Below, piece after piece: positions 16,267 to 25,557 of a stretch of 60,771 bases of DNA. The notes under the pieces are model-generated. The model was not told where the DNA came from and made no database searches. It was given only the letters and a program-made list of their open reading frames with translations. Every line of letters starts with the position of its first letter. The stretch's first letter is position 1. The stretch covers positions 1 through 60,771 of the forward strand of contig CAKOSA010000005.1 of the NCBI GenBank assembly GCA_934101865.1, in the 5' to 3' direction. Made by a program: the position numbers and the translations under genes. The DNA comes from an uncultured Bacilli bacterium (GTDB lineage Bacteria; Bacillota_I; Bacilli_A; RF39; UBA660).

Positions 16267-17391
16267 ATGATTAAAGTAATGACAGTCTTTGGAACAAGAC
16301 CAGAGGCAATTAAAATGGCACCACTTGTTAAAGAATTGCAAAAAAGAGATGGAATAAAGAATATAGTTTGTGTAACAGCACAACATAGACAAATGTTAGA
16401 CCAAGTATTAGATACATTTGAAATAACACCAGATTACGATTTGGATATTATGAAACAAGGACAAACACTTGGTGAAGTAACAACAAGGGCATTAAATGGA
16501 TTGGAAGAAGTGATAAAGGAAGTAAAACCTGATATAGTTTTAGTTCACGGTGATACAACAACAACATTTGCCGGAGCACTAGCAGCATTTTATAATATGG
16601 TTGCCATAGGTCACGTTGAAGCTGGGTTAAGAACTTATGATAAATATTCTCCATATCCTGAAGAAATGAATAGACAAATGGTTAGTTGTTTAGCAGATAT
16701 GAACTTTGCTCCAACAAATTTGAGTAGAGATAACTTGTTAAAAGAAGGAAGAAAACCTGAGAATATTTATGTAACAGGAAATACAGTTATAGATGCTATG
16801 AAAACAACAATAAACGATACTTACACACATAAAGTATTTGATTGGATTGGAGACTCTAGAATGATTCTCTTGACAGCTCACCGAAGAGAAAATCTTGGTG
16901 AACCAATGAGACACTTTTTCAAAGCTATTAAAAGAATAGTTGATGAGTTTCCTGATGTAAAAGTTGTTTATCCAATTCACTTGAATCCTAAAGTTAGAGA
17001 AGTTGCAAATGAAATATTTGCAAGTTCAGATAGAATAAAACTAATTGAACCATTAGAAGTATTTGATTTTCACAATTTTCAAAATAAAGCTTACATTATA
17101 TTGACTGACAGTGGTGGTATACAAGAGGAAGCACCTAGTTTAGGTAAGCCAGTACTAGTACTTAGAGATACAACAGAAAGACCAGAGGGAATTGAAGCCG
17201 GAACACTAAAATTAGTAGGAACAAGTGAAGAAAAAGTATATAAAGAAACCAAAAAGTTATTAGAGGATAGAGAAGAGTATGAAAAAATGAGTAAGGCATC
17301 AAATCCTTACGGAGACGGATATGCATCTGTAAAAATAGTAGATGCTATAGTTGAAAGGTTTGGTATGATTGAAAATAATAAACAAGATTAA
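16267..17391 (+). CDS. wecB: UDP-N-acetylglucosamine 2-epimerase (non-hydrolysing), copy 1
   Basis: Interconverts UDP-GlcNAc and UDP-ManNAc in the cytoplasm. It opens with MTVFGTRPEAIKMAPL and keeps the residues known from WecB/MnaA: VHGDTTTT (Asp), GHVEAGLRT (Glu), PYPEEMNRQ (Glu), LTAHRREN (His), and the UDP-binding DSGGIQEEAPSLGKPVLVLR with TTERPEG. Length 374 is normal. UDP-ManNAc is the donor of the WecG/TagA enzyme encoded at 25.6 kb, which links the two. The next gene overlaps its end by 23 bases. Confidence 0.95.
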   Translation: MIKVMTVFGTRPEAIKMAPLVKELQKRDGIKNIVCVTAQHRQMLDQVLDTFEITPDYDLDIMKQGQTLGEVTTRALNGLEEVIKEVKPDIVLVHGDTTTTFAGALAAFYNMVAIGHVEAGLRTYDKYSPYPEEMNRQMVSCLADMNFAPTNLSRDNLLKEGRKPENIYVTGNTVIDAMKTTINDTYTHKVFDWIGDSRMILLTAHRRENLGEPMRHFFKAIKRIVDEFPDVKVVYPIHLNPKVREVANEIFASSDRIKLIEPLEVFDFHNFQNKAYIILTDSGGIQEEAPSLGKPVLVLRDTTERPEGIEAGTLKLVGTSEEKVYKETKKLLEDREEYEKMSKASNPYGDGYASVKIVDAIVERFGMIENNKQD

Positions 17392-19351
17392 AGAGTATAG
17401 AGAAGACCATTCAAGAATAGAGACATTAAATTGGTTATATGGTAGTTTAGTTCATAGAATTTCGACCAAAAAAACAACTCCCATAGTATTTGATGATATA
17501 AATATAGATAAGAATAGCAAAGAGAATTTAATTTTGAATAAAAGAAAAAAAATATTTGTATTTGGGAACATTCCATATTATGATATCGGAGGTGGACAAA
17601 GAAGTTCGCAAATAGCTAAAACATTTTATAAAATGGGATTTCCAGTTTATTATTTATATGCGTATCCATCAAGCGAAAGCAAAATACATAATATTCCTAT
17701 GCCAATGATTATGCATAATGATTTAAAAAAAATAGGATTAGAAAAAATATCTAATTTAATGAATGAAAACGATTTATGTATCTTTGAATCTCCGTGTGAA
17801 AAATTTGAAGAATACATAAAATTGGCTAAAGATAAAAAAACTAAAATAGTATATGAAAACATAGACAACTGGGAAACGTCTTTAGGAGTAGGAGTTCTTC
17901 ATAAAGAGACACTAAATGAATTATTAAAAGACGCTAATTTATTAGTAGGTACTGCAAAACCACTAGTAACTCAATTAGAAGAATATTGTCAAGACTTAAA
18001 AATAAAAAGAGATATAAAATACTTAGCAAATGCGGTAGATGATGAAATGTTCTTTCCATTGAAACAACACGAAAAGCCAGAGGATTTAGTAATCGGTTCT
18101 AAAACCCTCATATATTATGGCTCATTATGGGGAGAATGGTTTGATTGGGAAATAATATTTGGTGTGGCTGAATCAAACCCAGATTATGAGATCAATCTTA
18201 TTGGTGATTATCAAGGAATTATGAATATTGTAACTAAATCTCCTAAAAATGTACACTATCTTGGATTAAAGAAGCAAGAAGAATTACCAGCATATTTAAA
18301 ATATAGTGATTATGCCTTATTACCATTTAAAGTAGGAAAAATAGGTGATTACGTTTCGCCATTAAAAATATTTGAATATATTTCAATGAATAAAATAGTT
18401 TTAGCAACATCTCTTCCTGACATAAAAGACTATCCAAATACATATTTTGGTGATACAGCTGAAGAATGGAATAAACTATTAAAGAAAAACTTAAAAGTTG
18501 ATGAACAAAAATCAGATGAATTCGTATCTCAAAATAATTGGTATAACAGAACTTGTCAAATGCTTGATATACTTTACAAAAGTGAATCTGAAAAATGTCA
18601 AAAAGAGTTCTACAACAATATTTCAATAGTGGTTTTAAATTACAATAATAAAGGAATAATTGATAGATGCATAGATTCATTATTAAGATATAATAAAAGA
18701 TACTCTTATGAAATAATAATAGTTGATAATAAAAGCACAGACGGATCTTTAGAACAAATGAAAAATAAATATAAAGATAAAATAAAAATAATAGAGAATG
18801 AAAAAAATGGATGTTCATCTGGTCGAAATTTAGGAGTAAAAAATGCAACCAAAGAATATATAATGTTTTTAGATAGTGACCAATGGGCAATGAACGAATA
18901 TTGGATAGAACCATATTTTGAAATACTAAATAAGGTACCCAATGTAGGTCTTATAGGATGGGCAGCTGGCTGGTTTAATAAGTATGGAAAAGCCTACCAC
19001 GTTGTAGATAGTTTTGCATATAGATATATGCCTCAATCAGGTTTGTGCCGTAAAGATATAGGTTATTTAGGTTCAGGTGGAATGATGATAAAAAAAGAAT
19101 TGTTTGATAAAGTAGAAGGCTTTGACTTGTTCTATGATCCAACTTGTTATGAAGATACAGATCTATCTCTCAAAATAAGAAATGAAGGCTTTGAAATATA
19201 TTACTGTCCATACTTAGGAGTTATGCACCTTCCTCATCAAACTACAAAAAGTGGTTCCAGTGCTCATAAAAAACTAACTAACGAAAAGCAAGAATACTTT
19301 ACGAAAAAATGGAATGAAAAAAATCCTGATTTACTAAAGTATATAAAGTAA
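17369..19351 (+). CDS. Two-domain glycosyltransferase (GT-B/GT4-like plus GT2)
   Basis: The 660 residues hold two transferases. The first, about 50-400, is GT-B-like: FGNIPYYDIGGGQRSSQIAK near the start, TLIYYGSLWGEWFDWEII, and SPLKIFEYISMNKIVLATSL. The second, from about 412 to the end, is GT-A/GT2: ISIVVLNYNNKGIIDRCIDS, EIIIVDNKSTDGS, GRNLGVKNATKEYIMFLDSD with its DSD metal motif, then GSGGMMIKKELFDKVEGFD and CYEDTDLSLKIRNEG. The fusion suggests two consecutive sugar additions. The start is TTG 17369 behind AAAGG inside the epimerase gene; no other start fits the N-terminus. Confidence 0.85.
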   Translation: MKIINKIKEYREDHSRIETLNWLYGSLVHRISTKKTTPIVFDDINIDKNSKENLILNKRKKIFVFGNIPYYDIGGGQRSSQIAKTFYKMGFPVYYLYAYPSSESKIHNIPMPMIMHNDLKKIGLEKISNLMNENDLCIFESPCEKFEEYIKLAKDKKTKIVYENIDNWETSLGVGVLHKETLNELLKDANLLVGTAKPLVTQLEEYCQDLKIKRDIKYLANAVDDEMFFPLKQHEKPEDLVIGSKTLIYYGSLWGEWFDWEIIFGVAESNPDYEINLIGDYQGIMNIVTKSPKNVHYLGLKKQEELPAYLKYSDYALLPFKVGKIGDYVSPLKIFEYISMNKIVLATSLPDIKDYPNTYFGDTAEEWNKLLKKNLKVDEQKSDEFVSQNNWYNRTCQMLDILYKSESEKCQKEFYNNISIVVLNYNNKGIIDRCIDSLLRYNKRYSYEIIIVDNKSTDGSLEQMKNKYKDKIKIIENEKNGCSSGRNLGVKNATKEYIMFLDSDQWAMNEYWIEPYFEILNKVPNVGLIGWAAGWFNKYGKAYHVVDSFAYRYMPQSGLCRKDIGYLGSGGMMIKKELFDKVEGFDLFYDPTCYEDTDLSLKIRNEGFEIYYCPYLGVMHLPHQTTKSGSSAHKKLTNEKQEYFTKKWNEKNPDLLKYIK

Positions 19352-19375
19352 TAAAATTAGAAAAAGGTAGATAGT

Positions 19376-20479
19376 ATGATTAAAGTTATGACAATATTTG
19401 GTACTAGGGCTGAAGCAATTAAAATGATTCCAATAATTGAAGAATTAAATCAAAGGAACAAGACTAAATGCATAGTTTGTGTAACAGGGCAACACAGAGA
19501 AATGCTAGATCAAGTCCTTAAAACATTTAATATAGTACCTCACTATGACTTAAACATTATGAAGCAAGGTCAAACTCTAACAGAAATAACTACTAAATCC
19601 ATAACGGGATTAGAAGAAGTTATAAAAAAAGAAAATCCACAAATTATTCTTGTTCACGGAGATACGACTACCACTCTTTCAGGTGCTTTAACTGCTTTTT
19701 ATAATAAAATTAAAATTGGTCACATAGAAGCTGGACTTCGAACATATAATAAATATTCACCTTATCCAGAAGAAGCAAATAGGCAACTAGTAAGTAAACT
19801 AGCCGATATACACTTTGCACCAACAATAAATAATAAAGGAAATTTATTATCAGAAGGAATAAAAGAAGAAAATATTTTCGTAACAGGTAACACAATTGTT
19901 GATATTTTAAAAAGAAACATAAAGAATGATTATAAAAGTTTTATAACAGATTGGGTAGGGGATAGTAAAATGATACTATTGACAATTCATAGAAGAGAAA
20001 ATATTGGCGATAATATGATAAAATGTTTTGATGCAGTCAAAAAAGTATTAAACAATTTTCCTGATGTGAAAGTTGTTTATCCCATTCACAGGAATCAAAA
20101 AATAAGGGAATTAGCCAAAGAATATTTAGCTGGTATTGAAAATATTCTGATAACAGAACCATTAAATATACGGGATTTTGATAATATTCAAAGTAAAGCA
20201 TATATAATTTTGACAGATAGCGGAGGAATACAAGAAACATCCCCAATATTAGGTGTACCAACACTTGTACTTCGTGATACAACTGAACGTCAAGAAAGCA
20301 TAGCAACAGGAGTTGTAAAAATAATAGGAACCAACAAAAATAAAATATATAACGAAGTAAAGAAACTACTAGAAAATAAGAAAATATATAATTCAATGAA
20401 TAAACGTTCAAAAATATATGGAAATGGAACAGCTGCAAAAAAAATAGTAGACATTTTAATAGAAAGGTATGATGTATAG
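19376..20479 (+). CDS. wecB: UDP-N-acetylglucosamine 2-epimerase family, copy 2
   Basis: A diverged paralogue of copy 1 (367 residues) with the same catalytic set: VHGDTTTT, GHIEAGLRT, PYPEEANRQ, LTIHRREN. It differs in conserved spots: FGTRAEA replaces FGTRPEA, and the UDP site reads DSGGIQETSPILGVPTLVLR then TTERQES rather than TTERPEG. The changes near the substrate site could mean a related nucleotide sugar, but the catalytic residues suggest it is active. Its stop shares one base with the start of the next gene. Confidence 0.85.
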   Translation: MIKVMTIFGTRAEAIKMIPIIEELNQRNKTKCIVCVTGQHREMLDQVLKTFNIVPHYDLNIMKQGQTLTEITTKSITGLEEVIKKENPQIILVHGDTTTTLSGALTAFYNKIKIGHIEAGLRTYNKYSPYPEEANRQLVSKLADIHFAPTINNKGNLLSEGIKEENIFVTGNTIVDILKRNIKNDYKSFITDWVGDSKMILLTIHRRENIGDNMIKCFDAVKKVLNNFPDVKVVYPIHRNQKIRELAKEYLAGIENILITEPLNIRDFDNIQSKAYIILTDSGGIQETSPILGVPTLVLRDTTERQESIATGVVKIIGTNKNKIYNEVKKLLENKKIYNSMNKRSKIYGNGTAAKKIVDILIERYDV

Positions 20480-22203
20480 TGAAGAAAAAACCCAATTATT
20501 TATTTTTTATTGCAATGTTTTTATTGTCATTTATATTTTTTAACATATTAGTTTCCTCAATATTATTTTTGTTAAAACAAAGTATTACTTCCATAAATGT
20601 CATTATAGCATTAATTTTATCAATATTATTAATGATGTACACATTAAAAAAAGGTGATGACTACAAGCTTAAATCATTAGCAATAGCAATAGCAGTACCA
20701 ATATTAATAATAATAGGAACAACGTTCATAAGTGGAAAAGTATATGACTATAGTTGGGATGGAAATTCGTATCATAAATCAACTATTGGTATACTAGCTG
20801 ATGGCTGGAATCCTGTATATGAAACAATGAAAGAGTTTGATGAAAAAAGAGTAATAAATGATAATAGTAGTAATAGTTTTTCTCTTTGGGGAGAACATTA
20901 TGCCAAAGCATCACACATATATGCGGCTAATATTATGGCATTAACACACAATGTTGAAAGCGGTAAAAGCATAAATGCAATATCAATAATTACCTTGGCT
21001 CTATTTATATTATCACTATTATTGAAGAAAAATAATAAATTATTGTTTTCAATAATATTTACAATAGTTATCATAACAAGTGCGACCATTTCTAGTCAAT
21101 ATTTAACAAATTATGTGGATATATTAGTTTACATTTATATGTTTTTGCTTATGTATGTATTTATTGGTTTTGAAATAGATAAAAAAAATCAGGATAATTT
21201 AATTTTAGTTTATATAATGACGTTGTGTATTATTATTAATGTAAAATTTTCATCATTTGGATATGCTGGAATATACTGTTTAGGCTTTTATTTATGGTAC
21301 ATTTCAAGACTAAAAAAGGAAAAGATTAAAGACTTTTTCATAAAATTCACAATTGCATCTGTATGTGCAGTACTATTAGGTGTTTTAGTTATAGGGGCCT
21401 CTTCTTATGTGAAAAATTACATAGACCACGGTCATCCATTCTATCCTATAATGGGAGACGGCAAAGTTGATATAATGACATTAAATCAACCAAAATCATT
21501 TAAAGATAAGTCTTCGATAGAAAAATTTGCAATTGCTACATTTTCAAAAGCAGACAATATATCATATTATGATGATGCGGAACCACAATATAAAATTCCA
21601 TTTACAATTTCTAATTCTGAGTTAAAATTACTTAGTTCTTGTGATTTACGAATATCAGGGAATGGTTTAATATTTGGAGGAATTATAATAATTACATCAA
21701 TAATTGTCTTGTTTAAAATGCCAAAGTTATATAGTGAAGATAAAAAATTATTTACAACTTTATTAATTCCATTAATAATTACTATAATATTAATACTCGT
21801 AATGCAAGATGTGTGGTGGGCCAGATATTTTCCACAATTACACTTTATAAATTTTATTGCAATTATTTTATTGAATTTGAGTAAAATAAAAAAAGATAAG
21901 ATAATAAAAATATTAATATTAACCTTATTGATAATAAATAATATAAGTATTTTGGGGGCAAGCACTTTAAAATCATATATTTATACGAAAGATGCAAATA
22001 TAGAATTTAACAATGTAAAAAAAGAAATTTCATCTAATTGTAAATTAAACGTTGAAACAAAATTGTTTTATGGAACATTTTATAATATTAGAGAAAGTTT
22101 AAAGGATTATAATCCAACATTTAAGGTAGTCGATGAATTAAAAACAGATGATACAATGCCATTGATGAATGGTTATAGTATATGTTATTGCAATGATAAT
22201 TAA
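20479..22203 (+). CDS. Polytopic membrane protein, GT-C-like glycosyltransferase candidate
   Basis: The 574 residues contain about ten hydrophobic helices and a soluble C-terminal part of about 60 residues. After the first helices comes an outward loop with YDYSWDGNSYHKSTI, like the W-D-x-x-x-YH motif of GT-C enzymes that use polyprenyl-phosphate sugars outside the membrane. A second loop with DVWWARYFPQLHF precedes late helices. The family assignment is by this pattern only. It is translationally coupled (GTG overlaps TAG) to the epimerase and precedes the HAD-GtrA and UbiA genes that could make its donor. Confidence 0.5.
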   Translation: MKKKPNYLFFIAMFLLSFIFFNILVSSILFLLKQSITSINVIIALILSILLMMYTLKKGDDYKLKSLAIAIAVPILIIIGTTFISGKVYDYSWDGNSYHKSTIGILADGWNPVYETMKEFDEKRVINDNSSNSFSLWGEHYAKASHIYAANIMALTHNVESGKSINAISIITLALFILSLLLKKNNKLLFSIIFTIVIITSATISSQYLTNYVDILVYIYMFLLMYVFIGFEIDKKNQDNLILVYIMTLCIIINVKFSSFGYAGIYCLGFYLWYISRLKKEKIKDFFIKFTIASVCAVLLGVLVIGASSYVKNYIDHGHPFYPIMGDGKVDIMTLNQPKSFKDKSSIEKFAIATFSKADNISYYDDAEPQYKIPFTISNSELKLLSSCDLRISGNGLIFGGIIIITSIIVLFKMPKLYSEDKKLFTTLLIPLIITIILILVMQDVWWARYFPQLHFINFIAIILLNLSKIKKDKIIKILILTLLIINNISILGASTLKSYIYTKDANIEFNNVKKEISSNCKLNVETKLFYGTFYNIRESLKDYNPTFKVVDELKTDDTMPLMNGYSICYCNDN

Positions 22204-22227
22204 AAAGTATTAAAGTGAGGTGATATA

Positions 22228-23238
22228 GTGTACGTATTTGATTTTGATAAAACAATATATAATGGAGATAGCTCCATAGACTTCTATAAATTTTGTCTAA
22301 AAAAAAATAAAAAAATAATTAAATATTTGCCTAGACAACTTCTTTATATGATCCTATACATAGTTGGAAAAAAAAGTAAAAAAGAATTTAAAGAAATATA
22401 TTTTAGTTTCTTAAAGTCATTTAATAATATAGATGTAATAGTCACCGACTTTTGGAAACAAAATAAAAATAAAATAAAAAAATTTTATCTTAAAAGAAAT
22501 CCAAGCAAGGATGTTATCATATCAGCTTCACCAAGATTCTTGTTAGAGCCCATTTGTAATGAATTAGGAATAAAAAAATTGCTGGCCACTGAGGTGAATC
22601 CAAAAAATGGAAAGTTTAAAGGTGAAAATTGTTATGGAACTCAAAAAGTAAAAAGATATAAAGAAGAATATCCTAACGAAAAAGTACTTGAATTTTATAC
22701 TGATAGTTTATCGGATATGCCAATGATAAATATTTCTCAAACCAGCTATATTGTAAAAAAAGACAAAATAATAAAGTTCGAAGAATATAAAATGAGTAAG
22801 AAAGACAAAATAATAAATATGTTTACTGATAAAAAATTTATATTATTTATTATAGTTGGATGTATAAATGCAATAAATGGAATATTATTATCCACTATAT
22901 ATTCAACCTTTTTAAACTCTAATATTGCATTTATTTTTGGGTATTTAACTAGTTTGTTTGTATCATACTTATTAAATAGTTATATTACATTCAAAGAAAA
23001 AAATTTAACAATAAATAAATTTATAAAATTTTGCATATCATATATTCCAAATTTTTTAGTTCAGCTTATTTGTGTATTAATATTTATAAATATTTTGCAT
23101 ATTAATAAAATTATAACCTATACAATAGCAGCAATTATAGGCGTTCCAATAACGTACTTATTATTAGTAATATTTACATTTAAAAAAAATAACAAAGGAG
23201 AAAAAAATGAAAAATTATATAAAGTTAATGAGACCTAA
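22228..23238 (+). CDS. HAD phosphatase fused to a GtrA-like membrane domain
   Basis: Residues about 1-190 are a HAD-IB phosphatase with all four motifs: FDFDKT (nucleophile Asp and acid Asp), ISASP, a lysine in TQKVKRYK, and YTDSLSDMPM. Residues about 205-328 are four helices of the GtrA family, with the FIIVGCINAI start and the LLNSYITFK motif after helix two. GtrA proteins move or organise polyprenyl-phosphate sugars across the membrane. The next gene encodes a UbiA-type phosphoribosyltransferase and overlaps by 32 bases. In mycobacteria a phosphatase and a GtrA protein serve that same pathway as separate genes, so this fusion may dephosphorylate and then flip the lipid. GTG start behind GAGGTG. 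Confidence 0.85.
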   Translation: MYVFDFDKTIYNGDSSIDFYKFCLKKNKKIIKYLPRQLLYMILYIVGKKSKKEFKEIYFSFLKSFNNIDVIVTDFWKQNKNKIKKFYLKRNPSKDVIISASPRFLLEPICNELGIKKLLATEVNPKNGKFKGENCYGTQKVKRYKEEYPNEKVLEFYTDSLSDMPMINISQTSYIVKKDKIIKFEEYKMSKKDKIINMFTDKKFILFIIVGCINAINGILLSTIYSTFLNSNIAFIFGYLTSLFVSYLLNSYITFKEKNLTINKFIKFCISYIPNFLVQLICVLIFINILHINKIITYTIAAIIGVPITYLLLVIFTFKKNNKGEKNEKLYKVNET

Positions 23239-24076
23239 ACATTACTTAAAAAACTTTTTAGTATTTATACCACTTTTATTTAGCGGAAACTTTTTTGAAG
23301 AAAAAATGCTATTAAAAGTAATATTTGCTTTTGTATCATTTTCCCTAGCTGCATCAGTTGTATATATAATAAATGACATAAGAGATAAGGAAAAGGATAA
23401 ACTTCACGAGAAAAAGAAAAATAGGCCAATAGCCTCAGGAAAAGTTCCTGTACCAAATGCCATTGCGTTTAGTATAGTATTAATAATTTTGTCAGTCATA
23501 TTTAATTATTTAGCTATTGGAACGTTAATAAATATCAGTTACATTTTTATTTTAATATATGTAATTATAAATATATTTTATAGTTTTGGTTTAAAGGATG
23601 TACCAATTATTGATATTGCAATTCTAGTATCAGGCTTTGTTATTAGAGTATTATATGGAGCAAGCGTAATAAATATAGTAGTTTCAAATTGGTTGTATCT
23701 AACCGTAATGTCTCTATCCTTTTATTTAGGCTTAGGAAAAAGAAGAAATGAATATATTAAACAAGGAGCCAAAAGCAGAAAGGTATTAATGTATTATACT
23801 AAAGATTTTTTGGATAAAAATATGTATATATTTCTAGCCATTTCAATTGTTTTTTACACTATGTGGACAGTTGATCCAATAATTGTTAACAAAACCAATA
23901 ATTTAATGGTATGGACAGTACCCATAATGATGTTATTGTGTATGAAATATAGTATGAACGTAGAATCAGATAATTATGGTGATCCAGTAGACGTAATAAC
24001 AAGTGATAAAACATTGTTAGTATTAGGTATTATTTATTGTATTATAGTTGCTATTTTAATATATATTCCATTTTAA
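23207..24076 (+). CDS. UbiA-family polyprenyl-phosphate phosphoribosyltransferase
   Basis: The 289 residues form about eight helices with the UbiA acid motifs: NDIRDKEKDKLHEKKKNRP after helix two (N-x3-D-x3-D) and the second loop YLGLGKRRNEY, which is the pattern of decaprenyl-phosphate 5-phosphoribosyltransferase (Rv3806c type) rather than of quinone or haem enzymes. It would join phosphoribosyl pyrophosphate to a polyprenyl phosphate at the inner face. The start begins inside the HAD-GtrA gene behind AAAGGAG, indicating coupled expression. No DprE1/DprE2 epimerase is in the window, so the sugar would stay ribose. Confidence 0.85.
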   Translation: MKNYIKLMRPKHYLKNFLVFIPLLFSGNFFEEKMLLKVIFAFVSFSLAASVVYIINDIRDKEKDKLHEKKKNRPIASGKVPVPNAIAFSIVLIILSVIFNYLAIGTLINISYIFILIYVIINIFYSFGLKDVPIIDIAILVSGFVIRVLYGASVINIVVSNWLYLTVMSLSFYLGLGKRRNEYIKQGAKSRKVLMYYTKDFLDKNMYIFLAISIVFYTMWTVDPIIVNKTNNLMVWTVPIMMLLCMKYSMNVESDNYGDPVDVITSDKTLLVLGIIYCIIVAILIYIPF

Positions 24077-24145
24077 TATTTGCATAAGTACTTGAAAATA
24101 AGTTCAAGTGCTTATTTTAAAAATAATGACGAAAAGAGGAAAAAA

Positions 24146-25414
24146 ATGAATGACAAAATATCAAAATTAAAAAATGTATTTAAGAAATATGGATTTAAAG
24201 AAACCATAAAAAAGGTAATTTCATATTTTAATGCTAATTATTTAATTAAGATAACTAGTAAGTTTGATGTTTTAATAAATAAAAGAAAATATGAAAAAGA
24301 GATAAATAAAATATTAAATGCAGATTATGAAAGAATAATAATTTGGAGAAGTAGTTTTGGATATAATGTTCCTTTATTTCAGAGGCCTCAGCATATAGCC
24401 AATAATTTATCAGAAAAAAAATGTTTAATATTTTATGAAGTTACAACAATGACTGATAAAGTAAAAACTATAAAAAAAATGAATAATATGCTCTATTTAG
24501 TAAATTTCAACAATAGAGCATATAGTAAAATACTATTAAGAATAATTCAAAATATATCCAAACCAAAATATTTAGAGTTTTATTCAACAGACTGGACATT
24601 GTCAATGAAAGATGTGAAGACATATCAACACAATAATTACAAAATAATATATGAATATATTGATGATATTAACCCTCAAATTGCCGGAACAAAAGATATA
24701 CCAAAAAATGTACTTGATAAATATAATTATGCATTATCAAATAAAGATATTTATATAGTATGTTCAGCAGATACTCTATATAATGATGTGTTAAAAAGAA
24801 GAGGAAAGAACAATTTAGTTTTAACATCAAATGGAGTAGATTATAAATTTTTCAAAGAATATTCAGAATACAAACTAGATAAGACATTTACGGATTTAAT
24901 AAAAAATGGCAAAATAAATATATGCTATTATGGAGCATTAGCAAAATGGGTAGATTATAAATTAATACAAGAAATAGATAAAACAAATAAATATAATATA
25001 ATAATATTTGGTGTAAAATACGATGATTCATACGATAAAAATATTCGAAATTCTCAAAATGTACACTTTTTAGGTTCTAAGAACTACAATGTTTTAAAAT
25101 ACTATGCAAAAGAAGCAGATATTTTAATAATCCCTTTTTTAATTAATGATATAACAAAGTCCACAAGTCCAGTAAAAATATTTGAATATATGGCTCTTAA
25201 TAAACCTATTGTAACAACAGATATGAACGAATGCAAAAAGTATAAATCTGTTCTAATAGGAAAAACACACGAAGAATTTATAAAAAAACTAGAAGAGGCG
25301 TATAAATTAAAAGAAGATACAGAGTACATAAATTTATTGGATAAAGAAGCCAAATCAAATGATTGGAGTATAAAAGCACAGCATATTATAGATTTGATTA
25401 AGTTGGACGAATAA
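24146..25414 (+). CDS. Glycosyltransferase, GT4-like
   Basis: Using ATG 24146 (behind AGAGGA) gives 422 residues. The core has IIWRSSFGYNVPLFQRPQHIA, a pattern of GT4-like enzymes in which an RPQH loop follows the first strand, then INICYYGALAKWVDYKLIQE, VHFLGSKNYNVLKYYAKEAD and SPVKIFEYMALNKPIVTTD in the donor half. The first 60 residues are basic and may lie on the membrane. An in-frame TTG at 24080 exists but has no ribosome-binding site. It would add a sugar in the same polymer. Confidence 0.8.
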   Translation: MNDKISKLKNVFKKYGFKETIKKVISYFNANYLIKITSKFDVLINKRKYEKEINKILNADYERIIIWRSSFGYNVPLFQRPQHIANNLSEKKCLIFYEVTTMTDKVKTIKKMNNMLYLVNFNNRAYSKILLRIIQNISKPKYLEFYSTDWTLSMKDVKTYQHNNYKIIYEYIDDINPQIAGTKDIPKNVLDKYNYALSNKDIYIVCSADTLYNDVLKRRGKNNLVLTSNGVDYKFFKEYSEYKLDKTFTDLIKNGKINICYYGALAKWVDYKLIQEIDKTNKYNIIIFGVKYDDSYDKNIRNSQNVHFLGSKNYNVLKYYAKEADILIIPFLINDITKSTSPVKIFEYMALNKPIVTTDMNECKKYKSVLIGKTHEEFIKKLEEAYKLKEDTEYINLLDKEAKSNDWSIKAQHIIDLIKLDE

Positions 25415-25557
25415 TAAATAAATTGTAAAAAATAATATTATATTATATAATTGATTATAAACTTATGTTTTAGTTTTCAATTATTGATTGAAAATATTAT
25501 AAACAGCCAAAAAAGTAATCTAAATTTTATAAAAAAGTTAGTAGTAAGGAGGTTAAA

